This document shows, one piece after another, positions 1 through 8,300 of a stretch of DNA of 31,829 bases. A program made the translations under genes and the position numbers. The stretch is from positions 1 through 31,829 of the forward strand of contig JBILTF010000016.1 in NCBI GenBank assembly GCA_044371675.1, given 5' to 3'. Below the pieces are notes generated by a model. That model was not told the origin of the DNA. It did not search any database and saw nothing but the letters and a program-made list of their open reading frames with translations. Source of the DNA: CAIZGX01 sp044371675 (GTDB taxonomy: Bacteria; Bacteroidota; Bacteroidia; Flavobacteriales_D; Sanyastnellaceae). Positions within the stretch are counted from its first letter, which is position 1; each line of letters starts with the position of its first letter.

Positions 1-5
1 AATTC

Positions 6-473
6 CTATTCCTGAGGAGCAACAAGGATTTTACCTTCTGCATTTCCATTCAAAATAACGACTACATCGTTTGGAGTGCTCAAAAACAACTTACGAAGAT
101 CTATCGCAAGCTCTTTCTCTAATCGCGCTCGACAGGCATCGTCATTGTTGACATGGGTAAGTCGCACATTCACTTGCGGAGGTAAGCTTTTCATATAACG
201 TTCGTCCCAAGAGACTTCGAAAAAATGCTCGTTGCATCCACCAGAATAAGCCACTTTGACGATTAAGAACCCTCTATCCTGATGCGCTTCTAGCACTTCA
301 AAATTATCTGTTTGACCTTTGAAATTTATTTCCGTTGGCAACTGAATGGGTATAATATTTTCTATACTTGGAAAATCTTTTACGGGCACTGCTGCCACCT
401 CTTTGTTCCTTTTGCATGAAACAACCAACAACAGTAAAAGCGTTGCTGAAAAAATAGTCAAGTGCTTTTTCAT
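6..473 (-). CDS. Small lipoprotein of unknown function
   Basis: The 155-residue product begins with a charged N-terminus, a hydrophobic stretch (residues 5-18) and a lipobox-like VVSC with Cys20. This suggests a lipoprotein processed by signal peptidase II and anchored in the cell envelope. The rest is soluble and mixed alpha/beta in character, and I do not recognise a family. Its ATG overlaps the uvrB stop in an ATGA (470-473), so it is probably translated by coupling from the uvrB message; no separate promoter is visible. The stop TAG lies six bases from the window edge. The coding call is firm because of length, signal and coupling. The function is unknown, and a role in DNA repair should not be inferred from the linkage alone. 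Confidence 0.8.
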   Translation of the reverse strand: MKKHLTIFSATLLLLLVVSCKRNKEVAAVPVKDFPSIENIIPIQLPTEINFKGQTDNFEVLEAHQDRGFLIVKVAYSGGCNEHFFEVSWDERYMKSLPPQVNVRLTHVNNDDACRARLEKELAIDLRKLFLSTPNDVVVILNGNAEGKILVAPQE

Positions 474-2506
474 AATGGATTTGAATTTAGTTCTGTTAAT
501 CGTTCTTCAAGGGCCTTCATCTCATCTCTGTATTGAGCCGCTTCCATGAATTCCAAATTCTCTGCCGCTTTTTCCATTTTGCGTCTTGAAGCAGACATTG
601 CTCTCTGAATTTCTTTCTCTCCCCAATTTGCCATTACCGGATCTGCGGCAATAGATGGCCTTGAAAAATCTCCTTCGGAATACATGCGCGGCTTCATTTC
701 AAGAATATCGCTGGCTTGTCGAAGAATGGACGACTTGTGCTTCACAATCTGAGTGGGTTCAATTCCATTCAGCGTGTTAAATTCCATTTGCTTCTGTCGT
801 CTGCGCTCGGTCTCATCAATGGTCTGCGCCATGCTGCCTGTAATTTTATCGGCATACAAAATAACTCTGCCGTGCACATTACGTGCAGCCCTTCCAGCAG
901 TCTGAGTAAGCGATCTTCTGTTCCTTAAAAAACCTTCTTTATCGGCATCCAGTATGGCAACCAAGCTTACTTCTGGAAGATCTAAACCCTCCCTCAATAA
1001 ATTCACTCCAATGAGCACATCTATATCGCCTTCGCGAAGCTGCGCTAAAATATTAATTCGCTCGAGTGTGTTTACTTCACTGTGAATGTATCTGCATTTC
1101 ACATTCATTCGCTCGAGATATTTATGAAGTTCTTCCGCCATGCGCTTGGTTAACGTGGTCACTAGAACTCTTTCATTCGCCTCTATTGTTTTCTGAATTT
1201 CATTCATTAAATCATCTACTTGATTTAAGGAAGGACGAACTTCGATAGGAGGATCTAGCAATCCGGTAGGACGAACAACCTGCTCTATCACAACACCTTC
1301 TGTCTTGCGTAATTCAAAATCGGCAGGTGTAGCTGAGACAAAGATGACTTGGTTCTGAATCGATTCAAATTCATCAAAGGTCAGCGGACGATTATCCATG
1401 GCTGAAATCAATCGGAATCCGTGTTCAATCAAATTCACTTTTCGCGAACGGTCTCCTCCAAACATAGCCCCTACCTGCGGAACCGCCACGTGACTCTCAT
1501 CAATAACCATTAAAAAATCATCGGGAAAATAATCTAACAAACAGAACGGCCGCTCGCCTGCTTGTCTTCTATCGAAATATCGTGAATAGTTTTCTATACC
1601 CGAGCAGTACCCGAGTTCTTTCATCATTTCAATATCGTAGTTCACTCGCTCCTCTAAGCGTTTGGCCTCTAATGTTTTCCCTTCTTTGTTGAAATTAGCT
1701 GTCTGCACAACCATGTCTTGCTGAATCTGCCAGATGGCGTCGTGCAGCGTTTCCTTTGAAGTCACAAATAAGTTCGCAGGGAAAACGGTTGTCTGATCGA
1801 AGGACGTCGATGTCTTTCCGAGCACTGGATCCAACATCTTGATACTCTCAATTTCATTTCCGAAAAACACCACGCGTAAAGCGTAGTCTGCATAAGCCAA
1901 AAATATATCCACCGTATCGCCCTTCACGCGAAACATTCCGCGTTCTAGTTCGGCATTTGTTCGGCTATATAGCGACTCTACCAATTTATACAAAAACGAC
2001 TGTCGGCTCAACTTCATACCGACATGAATAGGAATAACACTTTTATGAAATTCCTGCGGATTACCGATACCGTATATGCATGAAATACTCGCTACCACTA
2101 TGACATCTCGTCTTCCGCTTAACAATGAGCTTGTAGCGGCCAAACGGAGCTTTTCAATTTCCTTGTTAATGCTCAGATCTTTTTCTATGTAGGTATTCGT
2201 AACCGGCAGATAAGCCTCGGGTTGATAGTAGTCGTAATAGCTCACGAAATATTCGACTAAATTCTCTGGAAAGAACTGCTTGAATTCGGAATATAATTGT
2301 GCTGCTAATGTTTTGTTGTGACTAAGTATTAACGTTGGCCGCTGGGTTTGTGCAATGACATTGGCAATGGTAAACGTCTTACCACTTCCGGTTACACCAA
2401 GCAATGTTTGATACTTCTCATTCTCATTCAGACCTTTCACCAAATCGTGAATAGCCTCGGGTTGGTCACCTCCGGGCGTGAAGTCTGTTATCAATTTGAA
2501 CTGCAT
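470..2506 (-). CDS. uvrB: Excinuclease ABC subunit B (UvrB)
   Basis: UvrB is the damage-verifying helicase-like subunit of nucleotide excision repair. It is loaded by UvrA and recruits UvrC. At 678 residues the length is normal. Visible motifs are Walker A GVTGSGKT (37-44), the beta-hairpin region rich in tyrosine that clamps DNA (about 89-115, YYDYYQPEAYLP), the Walker B/DEAD-like DESH (336-339), the second helicase domain with QTAGRAAR, and the C-terminal UVR coiled-coil (about 640-672) that contacts UvrC. The ATG is preceded by a good promoter whose predicted start point falls almost on the start codon, so the mRNA may be nearly leaderless. It is followed by a coupled lipoprotein gene. No SOS box was recognised. 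Confidence 0.98.
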   Translation of the reverse strand: MQFKLITDFTPGGDQPEAIHDLVKGLNENEKYQTLLGVTGSGKTFTIANVIAQTQRPTLILSHNKTLAAQLYSEFKQFFPENLVEYFVSYYDYYQPEAYLPVTNTYIEKDLSINKEIEKLRLAATSSLLSGRRDVIVVASISCIYGIGNPQEFHKSVIPIHVGMKLSRQSFLYKLVESLYSRTNAELERGMFRVKGDTVDIFLAYADYALRVVFFGNEIESIKMLDPVLGKTSTSFDQTTVFPANLFVTSKETLHDAIWQIQQDMVVQTANFNKEGKTLEAKRLEERVNYDIEMMKELGYCSGIENYSRYFDRRQAGERPFCLLDYFPDDFLMVIDESHVAVPQVGAMFGGDRSRKVNLIEHGFRLISAMDNRPLTFDEFESIQNQVIFVSATPADFELRKTEGVVIEQVVRPTGLLDPPIEVRPSLNQVDDLMNEIQKTIEANERVLVTTLTKRMAEELHKYLERMNVKCRYIHSEVNTLERINILAQLREGDIDVLIGVNLLREGLDLPEVSLVAILDADKEGFLRNRRSLTQTAGRAARNVHGRVILYADKITGSMAQTIDETERRRQKQMEFNTLNGIEPTQIVKHKSSILRQASDILEMKPRMYSEGDFSRPSIAADPVMANWGEKEIQRAMSASRRKMEKAAENLEFMEAAQYRDEMKALEERLTELNSNPL

Positions 2507-2511
2507 ACGAG

Positions 2512-2542
2512 CGAATTTAGATTAGAAAAACTGAGGTACAAA
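2512..2542 (-). promoter_or_regulatory. Promoter of uvrB (TTTG-N19-TAAATTCG)
   Basis: Read on the minus strand, TTTG (2539-2542) is followed after exactly 19 bases by TAAATTCG (2512-2519). This fits the Bacteroidota sigma-A pattern TTTG/TTG - about 19 - TAnnTTTG with one change (TTCG for TTTG). The uvrB ATG is at 2506, so the predicted transcript has little or no leader. The -33 element lies inside the T-tract of the rplI terminator. Confidence 0.65.
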
Positions 2543-2566
2543 AAAAGGCCCTAAATCGGGCCTTTT
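2540..2566 (-). terminator. Intrinsic terminator after rplI
   Basis: A nine-pair stem (AAAAGGCCC 2543-2551 with GGGCCTTTT 2558-2566) with a six-base loop is followed on the minus strand by a run of seven Ts. It lies just after the rplI stop and ends the rpsF-rpsR-rplI transcript before uvrB. Confidence 0.88.
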
Positions 2567-2587
2567 CAAGAATAACTTATATGCTAT

Positions 2588-3034
2588 TTATTCGCCTACA
2601 ACTTCGAAGTTGAACGTAGCACTTACCTCTTTGTGTAATTTCACACGAGCCTCATAAGTACCTAAGTTCTTAATGTGCTCTTCAGAGATGCTAATGCTCT
2701 TTCTGTCGATTGCAAAACCTTCTTTCGCTAAAGCTTCAGAAAGTTGAATAGTGTTGATGCTACCGAAGATTTTTCCGGTGTCAGAAGCTTTAGTAACCAA
2801 CTTAATGCTTACAGAAGCCATCTTCTCAGCAGTTGCTTGCGCTTCAGCCAAAATTTTCGTTTCCTTGTGAGCACGTTGCTTCAAGTTCTCTGCGTGCATC
2901 TTCAATGCTGAATCTGTTGCAGGAACTGCATATCCTCTTGGGATTAGGTAGTTACGAGCATAACCAGCTTTCACTGCTACGATCTCGTCTTTAGCTCCTA
3001 ATTTCTCAATGTTTTCTTTTAGTATAATTTGCAT
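2588..3034 (-). CDS. rplI: 50S ribosomal protein L9 (bL9)
   Basis: bL9 binds 23S rRNA near the L1 stalk and reaches towards the neighbouring ribosome on a polysome, where it helps keep reading-frame fidelity. The 148-residue length is standard. The N-terminal domain carries the family signature (GYARNYLIPRGYAVP, about 25-39), followed by the long connecting helix (about 40-75) and the C-terminal RNA-binding domain. It is the last gene of rpsF-rpsR-rplI, 17 bases after rpsR, and is followed by a terminator. Unusually for this phylum, the start codon has a seven-base Shine-Dalgarno, AAGGAGG, at seven bases' spacing. Neither rpsF nor rpsR has one. Confidence 0.98.
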   Translation of the reverse strand: MQIILKENIEKLGAKDEIVAVKAGYARNYLIPRGYAVPATDSALKMHAENLKQRAHKETKILAEAQATAEKMASVSIKLVTKASDTGKIFGSINTIQLSEALAKEGFAIDRKSISISEEHIKNLGTYEARVKLHKEVSATFNFEVVGE

Positions 3035-3041
3035 GACTAGT

Positions 3042-3048
3042 CCTCCTT
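3042..3048 (-). promoter_or_regulatory. Strong Shine-Dalgarno of rplI (AAGGAGG)
   Basis: On the minus strand the 17-base rpsR-rplI gap contains AAGGAGG, seven bases before the rplI ATG at 3034. It is complementary to the conserved CCUCCUU at the 3' end of 16S rRNA. Bacteroidota genes normally lack such a site because the anti-SD is sequestered. I found no other seven-base match before any start in this window. Confidence 0.85.
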
Positions 3049-3051
3049 AAT

Positions 3052-3318
3052 TTATTTCAACATGTCAGCTACGTATGGCATTAATGCCAAATGACGCGCC
3101 TTTTTAATTGCCTGAGAAACTTTACGTTGGTATTTCAACGAAGTTCCAGTAAGACGACGAGGAAGAATCTTTCCTTGCTCGTTGCATAATTTCAATAAGA
3201 AGTCACCGTCTTTGTAGTCAATGTATTTGATACCTGATTTCTTGAAACGGCAATACTTTGCTTGCTTGGTTTCAATATCAATGGGATTGAGGTAGCGGAT
3301 TTCTGAATTATCGCTCAT
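3052..3318 (-). CDS. rpsR: 30S ribosomal protein S18 (bS18)
   Basis: bS18 binds the 30S platform as a pair with bS6. In Bacteroidota the two form, with bS21, the pocket that holds the 16S 3' tail and hides the anti-Shine-Dalgarno. The product has 88 residues. The S18 core is clear: YCRFKKSGIKYIDYKD, then ILPRRLTGTSLKYQRKV and the closing helix with ARHLALMPYV. It lies 18 bases after rpsF and 17 before rplI. The start has no Shine-Dalgarno; the upstream sequence is A-rich, as usual for the phylum. Confidence 0.98.
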   Translation of the reverse strand: MSDNSEIRYLNPIDIETKQAKYCRFKKSGIKYIDYKDGDFLLKLCNEQGKILPRRLTGTSLKYQRKVSQAIKKARHLALMPYVADMLK

Positions 3319-3336
3319 GGGTTCAATTTTTTTTGG

Positions 3337-3693
3337 TTATGCCTCTTTAGCAGCGGCTTTCTTTTCTTTTAATTTGTTTCTGCGGCTTTCTGAATATTCC
3401 AGGTGGAATTTGTCCATTACAGTAGTTAAGAAGCGAATAATGCGCTCGTCGCGACGGAATTCAGTTTCTAGAACACCTATAACATCTCCAGCAGCTTCAA
3501 ACTCGATTAGATAGTAGAAACCAGTTGATTTTTTCTGAATTGGGTAGGCCAATTTGCGGAGGCCCCAGTTCTCTTCGTGTTTAATCGAAGCACCTTTTGT
3601 TTTCAGAAATTTTTTGAACTTGTCTACTGTTTCCGCCGCCTGATCATCAGACAGCACGGGAGTCAAAATGAAAACAGTTTCGTAACGATTCAT
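3337..3693 (-). CDS. rpsF: 30S ribosomal protein S6 (bS6)
   Basis: bS6 is a platform protein that binds 16S rRNA together with bS18. The 118-residue product shows the ferredoxin-like S6 fold: the first strand NRYETVFILTPVLSDDQ at the N-terminus, then GLRKLAYPIQKKSTGFYYLIEF, and a lysine/alanine-rich tail. It is the first gene of rpsF-rpsR-rplI and has its own promoter at 3719-3749, giving a leader of about 20 bases. That is too short for the S6:S18-binding leader motif described in other bacteria. No Shine-Dalgarno precedes the ATG. Confidence 0.98.
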   Translation of the reverse strand: MNRYETVFILTPVLSDDQAAETVDKFKKFLKTKGASIKHEENWGLRKLAYPIQKKSTGFYYLIEFEAAGDVIGVLETEFRRDERIIRFLTTVMDKFHLEYSESRRNKLKEKKAAAKEA

Positions 3694-3718
3694 GATATAT
3701 TGATTTTAAAATGGACGG

Positions 3719-3749
3719 CAAAAGTACGAAAAACTTTCAAACTTCCAAG
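3719..3749 (-). promoter_or_regulatory. Promoter of rpsF-rpsR-rplI (CTTG-N19-TACTTTTG)
   Basis: On the minus strand CTTG (3746-3749) is followed after 19 bases by TACTTTTG (3719-3726), a perfect match to the Bacteroidota -7 element TAnnTTTG with ideal spacing. Transcription should start near 3714, about 20 bases before the rpsF ATG. Three imperfect tandem 8-mers (3731-3754) overlap the -33 side. Confidence 0.75.
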
Positions 3750-3776
3750 CTTTCAGTGCAATAGCATAGAAAAAAG

Positions 3777-4013
3777 TTAGTCTAACTCCCAAATCCGATT
3801 CTTTTTCCGAAGGCGAAAACCCGCTAACGAATGCTTTTGCCAAAAATGAAGAACCAAATAGATGACAATGGGCGAACCAAAGGTTAGAAAAGAAAGATAG
3901 ACAAATGAAAGACGTATTCTGTTTGAATTCATATCTAGCTTCTTACCTAAAGCTTCGCAAACCCCAAAAAATCTGAGCTCACAAAAATCAAATAAGGACT
4001 TCATAAAATTCAT
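3777..4013 (-). CDS. PspC-domain membrane protein
   Basis: This 78-residue protein matches the PspC domain (phage-shock-protein C type). A short amphipathic start leads into FFGVCEALGKKLDMNSNRIR (about 15-34), equivalent to the usual 'GGVCGGLAEYFGIDPTLVR' motif. One membrane segment follows (about 36-58), then a basic cytoplasmic-like tail. PspC proteins are linked to envelope stress in other bacteria; whether this short one signals or only sits in the membrane is unknown. Its ATG lies inside the end of the DUF2851 gene, a 26-base overlap, so the two are co-transcribed and probably coupled. A second in-frame ATG at 4004 also lies in the overlap. Confidence 0.8.
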   Translation of the reverse strand: MNFMKSLFDFCELRFFGVCEALGKKLDMNSNRIRLSFVYLSFLTFGSPIVIYLVLHFWQKHSLAGFRLRKKNRIWELD

Positions 4014-5199
4014 TTCGTTTCAGTTTTTCAGCACCTAAAGCGCAATTTAGGCATTTTCTAGGCTCACAGTACATTCCATACAAATGAATGAGTCCCTGCG
4101 ACTCTAGTGCATTGGTTCCAACAACATCGTGAATTTTCCACAAGCGCGTAATTCGATTGTCTTCAAGCGGAATTAGTTCTAATAACTCGAGTGCCCTCTC
4201 GGCATAAGACTCATCCATTTTTCTTTCGTGAAGAAAAAACAACAACGGTGCAAACACATTAACAGCCAAATGAGCGAACAACGGATTCATTCTTCCTTTT
4301 TTATACAACTCTAATTTCCACTCCTTCATTTCGGCTTTATTAAAGATCATATTCCACCAGAGCGAGATTTGAGGAAGTTCATCGGCTAATTGCTCGATGC
4401 GAACTTTATTGTTTCTTTTCGGGCGTATTTTTCCCGTATTGAGCGCTTGAGGTGCTAGAGCATTCCATTGATTGGCTTCAATGAGGGCTGAAGCCTTTTT
4501 CCAAACAACCGCTTTCGACCGCGCTGTTTCGAATCCGAACATCTGCAGTAAAACCGCGCTCAACAATTCAGGTTCATCTATCAATCTGAGCGAATTGCGA
4601 AAAGTAAATCGCGTTGCCACATTTTCAAATAACTCTCCGTTCAATCCAAAACCAAAGGCTCGAAAAAACTTTTCGTAAAACAGCTGCAAAAGATCTCCGT
4701 TTAGTTCCGATGATCTGCTGCGCCACTCGGAAACTCTTTTTTCTAAACGCTCTACCGCCATTCGGTTGATCCAATTTATTCGAACAACACTGCGCAAGTC
4801 TCCGAAATTACCACCACAAGGAATGTGGTCCTGAATGTTTTTCCATTGTTGAACCGTTTCCCATTGACCCGGAATGATGTATTTTTTTAATTCCAGGGTA
4901 GGAACGTTAGCTGGAACTTGCTGGTCCATTTCGTAAACAACATGCAGAATTACATTGTCGTATCGAGGATCTCCGGTATGGCCATGTAGCAACCAGTCCG
5001 ATGATTTCAAATGAAGTTCAACCGGGCCACACCAAAGGACGTCTCCGATTTGAACCCGCGCATCCATGAAATCTGGTCCCGCATGTCGGTTTAAAAAACC
5101 AGCGTATTCAACCTGTACAACATTGCCATCTGTTGTTGTCAAAGGCAGTTGGGAGAACGACTGTGTTCGCCAAACGAAATGTAAAAATTCTTCTTTCAT
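3988..5199 (-). CDS. DUF2851 family protein
   Basis: The 403-residue soluble protein matches the Bacteroidota DUF2851 family. It has an N-terminal segment with HFVWRTQSF and GFLNRHAGPDFMDARVQIGD, a central HLKSSDW element with conserved histidines and aspartates, a long helical middle, and a C-terminal CxxC-type cysteine pair (CEPRKCLNCALG). No signal peptide or membrane segment is seen. The biochemical role is unknown. Conserved acidic and histidine residues in the first 120 positions could form a nuclease- or metal-type site, but that is inference. It is the first gene of a two-gene unit with the PspC protein. An AT-rich stretch lies upstream, but no clean promoter was found. Confidence 0.82.
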   Translation of the reverse strand: MKEEFLHFVWRTQSFSQLPLTTTDGNVVQVEYAGFLNRHAGPDFMDARVQIGDVLWCGPVELHLKSSDWLLHGHTGDPRYDNVILHVVYEMDQQVPANVPTLELKKYIIPGQWETVQQWKNIQDHIPCGGNFGDLRSVVRINWINRMAVERLEKRVSEWRSRSSELNGDLLQLFYEKFFRAFGFGLNGELFENVATRFTFRNSLRLIDEPELLSAVLLQMFGFETARSKAVVWKKASALIEANQWNALAPQALNTGKIRPKRNNKVRIEQLADELPQISLWWNMIFNKAEMKEWKLELYKKGRMNPLFAHLAVNVFAPLLFFLHERKMDESYAERALELLELIPLEDNRITRLWKIHDVVGTNALESQGLIHLYGMYCEPRKCLNCALGAEKLKRNEFYEVLI

Positions 5200-5304
5200 G
5201 ATTCGAATATCTAATGACTACTAAGGAAAGTCAAGAAATGCTTATGCCATAAAAACGCTGTATACCCTGATTTTACTTATCTTTATAACGCATAAACTTT
5301 TCAA

Positions 5305-8300
5305 ATGAAACACCTATACCTTTTTCTTTTCCTTGCTTTATCCATTCATTCTGTTGCACAGCCAGGGGATACCACAATTGTTCAAACCTATACGTTTGAA
5401 GCACAAAACAATCCTGCAACCGGCTACGACTCGCCTGGAAGAAGGTGGTTTCAATTCCCTGCTTCGAACAATGGTGTGAATTACCAAAAGGTCTTGATGT
5501 ATCACACGTTGAAATGCTTCAGCGACGGAACAGCAGGTGGATTGGGCTTTCCATGCGGCGAATGGGACTACTTGTCCTACAACTACCTTTTCGAGCACAC
5601 AGGAGCGCTTGACTCTACCCTTCAACAGCATCCACATTACCTCATCAACAATCAGAATTTCAGCACGGCTGCAATTCGCTCTGCCGCTCCCTTTGATATT
5701 TTTCAAACGGAACAAATCACTTCAACATTAAACAATCCCGGAGATGCACTTTCGTATAGCGTTGGCAGCAATGGTCAATCATCGAACGCACCATTCGCCG
5801 GTGATGCAAGCGCACGCTACCAATGGCTCTATTCTTCAACAGAACTTGCTAGCGCTGGTGTTCAAGCTGGAAATATTTGGCAAATCGGTTTCGACTTAAC
5901 AGGCAACGCAGGCAATTATCAAAATTTAAGAATTCGATTGAAGCAAACCACTTCAAGTACGTTGACCGCTTTGGACAACAGCGCGATGAGTACCTACTAC
6001 TTAAGCAATACAGAGGTAAATCAAAACGGAACTTTCTATTTAACCTTGAACTCCCCTTTCGTATGGGACGGAACAAGTAACATTCTTGTTGAAGTATCGT
6101 ACGACGGAAACCCTTCAGAGTTAGGCATTGCCGCATTGGGAGAAGCTTCCAACTTAAATGCAATAGCCTCAATTGGAAATAATAAATTCGTTCGGTTCGA
6201 TGGCAACGATGAAATTCGTATTCCCGCTTCAGCGTTCGCATCCATATCTACCGAAGTAACCATTGCCTTTTGGTTACGCGGCGATGCGAATGCACAGCCC
6301 GAAAACGGAACAACTTTCGAAGCAAAAAACAGCAGCAACAACCGCGTGCTGAATGCACACTTACCTTGGAGCAACAGCCGCGTGTATTGGGATGCTGGCA
6401 ATTCAGGAGGAGCTTATGACCGTATAGATAAAGCCGCTAATCCTGCAGATTATGAAGGCGTTTGGAACCATTGGGCATTTACAAAAAACACAGTGACCGG
6501 AGAAATGAAAGCCTACCTCAACGGAGTTCTTTGGCACAGCGGAACAGGTAAAGTTTTTCCTATGAGCAACATTACCCAATTCAGCATTGGTGCTGCTTCT
6601 ACTTGGAGTAATTTCTATCGCGGTGACATCGACGACTTCAGCGTTTTCTCAAGCGAGTTGAACGAAATTGAAATTCAAAACATTTATTCCGGCGGGCCAA
6701 ACGATCCTTCGCTATTGGTGCAATACAACTTCAACAACGATAGCAACGGCGCTGTAAATGATATTTCAGGAAATAATTTCAACGGTTACACTTTAGGCAA
6801 TCCGAATTTTATTTCATACAACGGATACGAATTAACTCAGGGCGCTCAGGCTTTAGACTTCAGACCTAAAACGCATTTCACTCAAGGAAATACCTTAACA
6901 ACTGCGCAAACAACGAATACAATTAATGTTGAAGTATCTGATGCGCCCATTTCAAAAATTGAATATGAAATTGTGAATCACAATCCACAAATTCTAAACA
7001 TTGCAACGACTTACTTATCGCGTTGGCAATTCACTTACAATTCACTTGGCGCAAAAATCGATAGTACGTTTGCTGCTGAAGACGAGATTTTAACTAACGA
7101 TACGCTCTTCTACTATAGCGCTCCTTTCGACGTTGTTAATCGCTATGAATTAGGCCGTTTCATTACTCCGTATGGAATTCAATTGGATTTGGGCGACGGT
7201 TGGACATGGATATATGATGTTACCGATTTCGCAAACTTGCTTCGCGACAGTGTTGAACTCGAAGCCGGAAACTGGCAAGAACTTTTAGATTTGAAATTTG
7301 TATTCATTGAAGGAACTCCCGCTCGTGATGTGAAGCGCATTGCGAACGTATGGCAAGGCAACTGGGGTCTTGGTGGATTCAACAATGTTGTTAATGAAAA
7401 GACATTCACTCTTCAACCCAACGAAAGTGAATTGAAACTTCGCACCACATTAACTGGACATGGATTCGGAAACGACGCGAACAACTGCGGCGAATTTTGT
7501 TACAACACACATTCAATTAATGTAAATGGAAGCCCAACTTTCAGTTGGGAAATTATGCACGACTGCGACAAGAACCCGCTCTTTCCGCAAGGAGGAACAT
7601 GGATCTATGCTCGCGCAGGATGGTGCCCTGGAATGGAAGGGAAGACCGAAGAATTCGAATTAACACCCTTCGTTCAAAACAATCAAGTTAGCGCTGAATA
7701 CAACATCACTACTGATCCTTACGGAAACTATGTTACGGAAAGCCAAATGATTTATTATGGTGAAAAAAATCATTCACACGACCCTGAAATTGAACAAGTC
7801 CTCGCGCCAAGCAATTGGGAAAATCATTCGCGTTGGAACCCCATTTGCGACAATCCGAAATTCGTTTTGCGAAACAAAGGATCACAACCATTGACCGATG
7901 TTAAGATTTCCTATGGTGTTATTGGCGGTGCTACAGAAGTCTATACTTGGACTGGAAACCTTGACTTTATGGAAAGTGAGGTGGTTGAATTAACCTACAG
8001 CGATCCTGCACTTTGGACTGCAACTTCCACAACCGGAAGATTCTTTATTGATCTTGGTGAAAGCGCCGATGGTGCAGATAACAACCCTTCGAATAACCAT
8101 GCTGAATCTGCATTTACTCGTCCTCCTGTATATTCTTATTTACCGAATACTGATAATAACAAACTCATTATCATTTTTAGAACGAATGCCTCATACTGGG
8201 AAAGCGCATATACGTTATACGACATAAACGACAATCCGATATTCACTAAATCATTCACACAAGCCAACACCACGCATAGAGACACCCTTCAATTAAACGC

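Noticed and set aside
3694..3714. S6:S18-binding leader RNA before rpsF
   Set aside because: The predicted leader is about 20 bases and has no hairpin with the required CCG-type site.
5278..5285. TATCTTTA as the promoter of the PNGase-like gene
   Set aside because: The last base mismatches, and no -33 element is at the right spacing.
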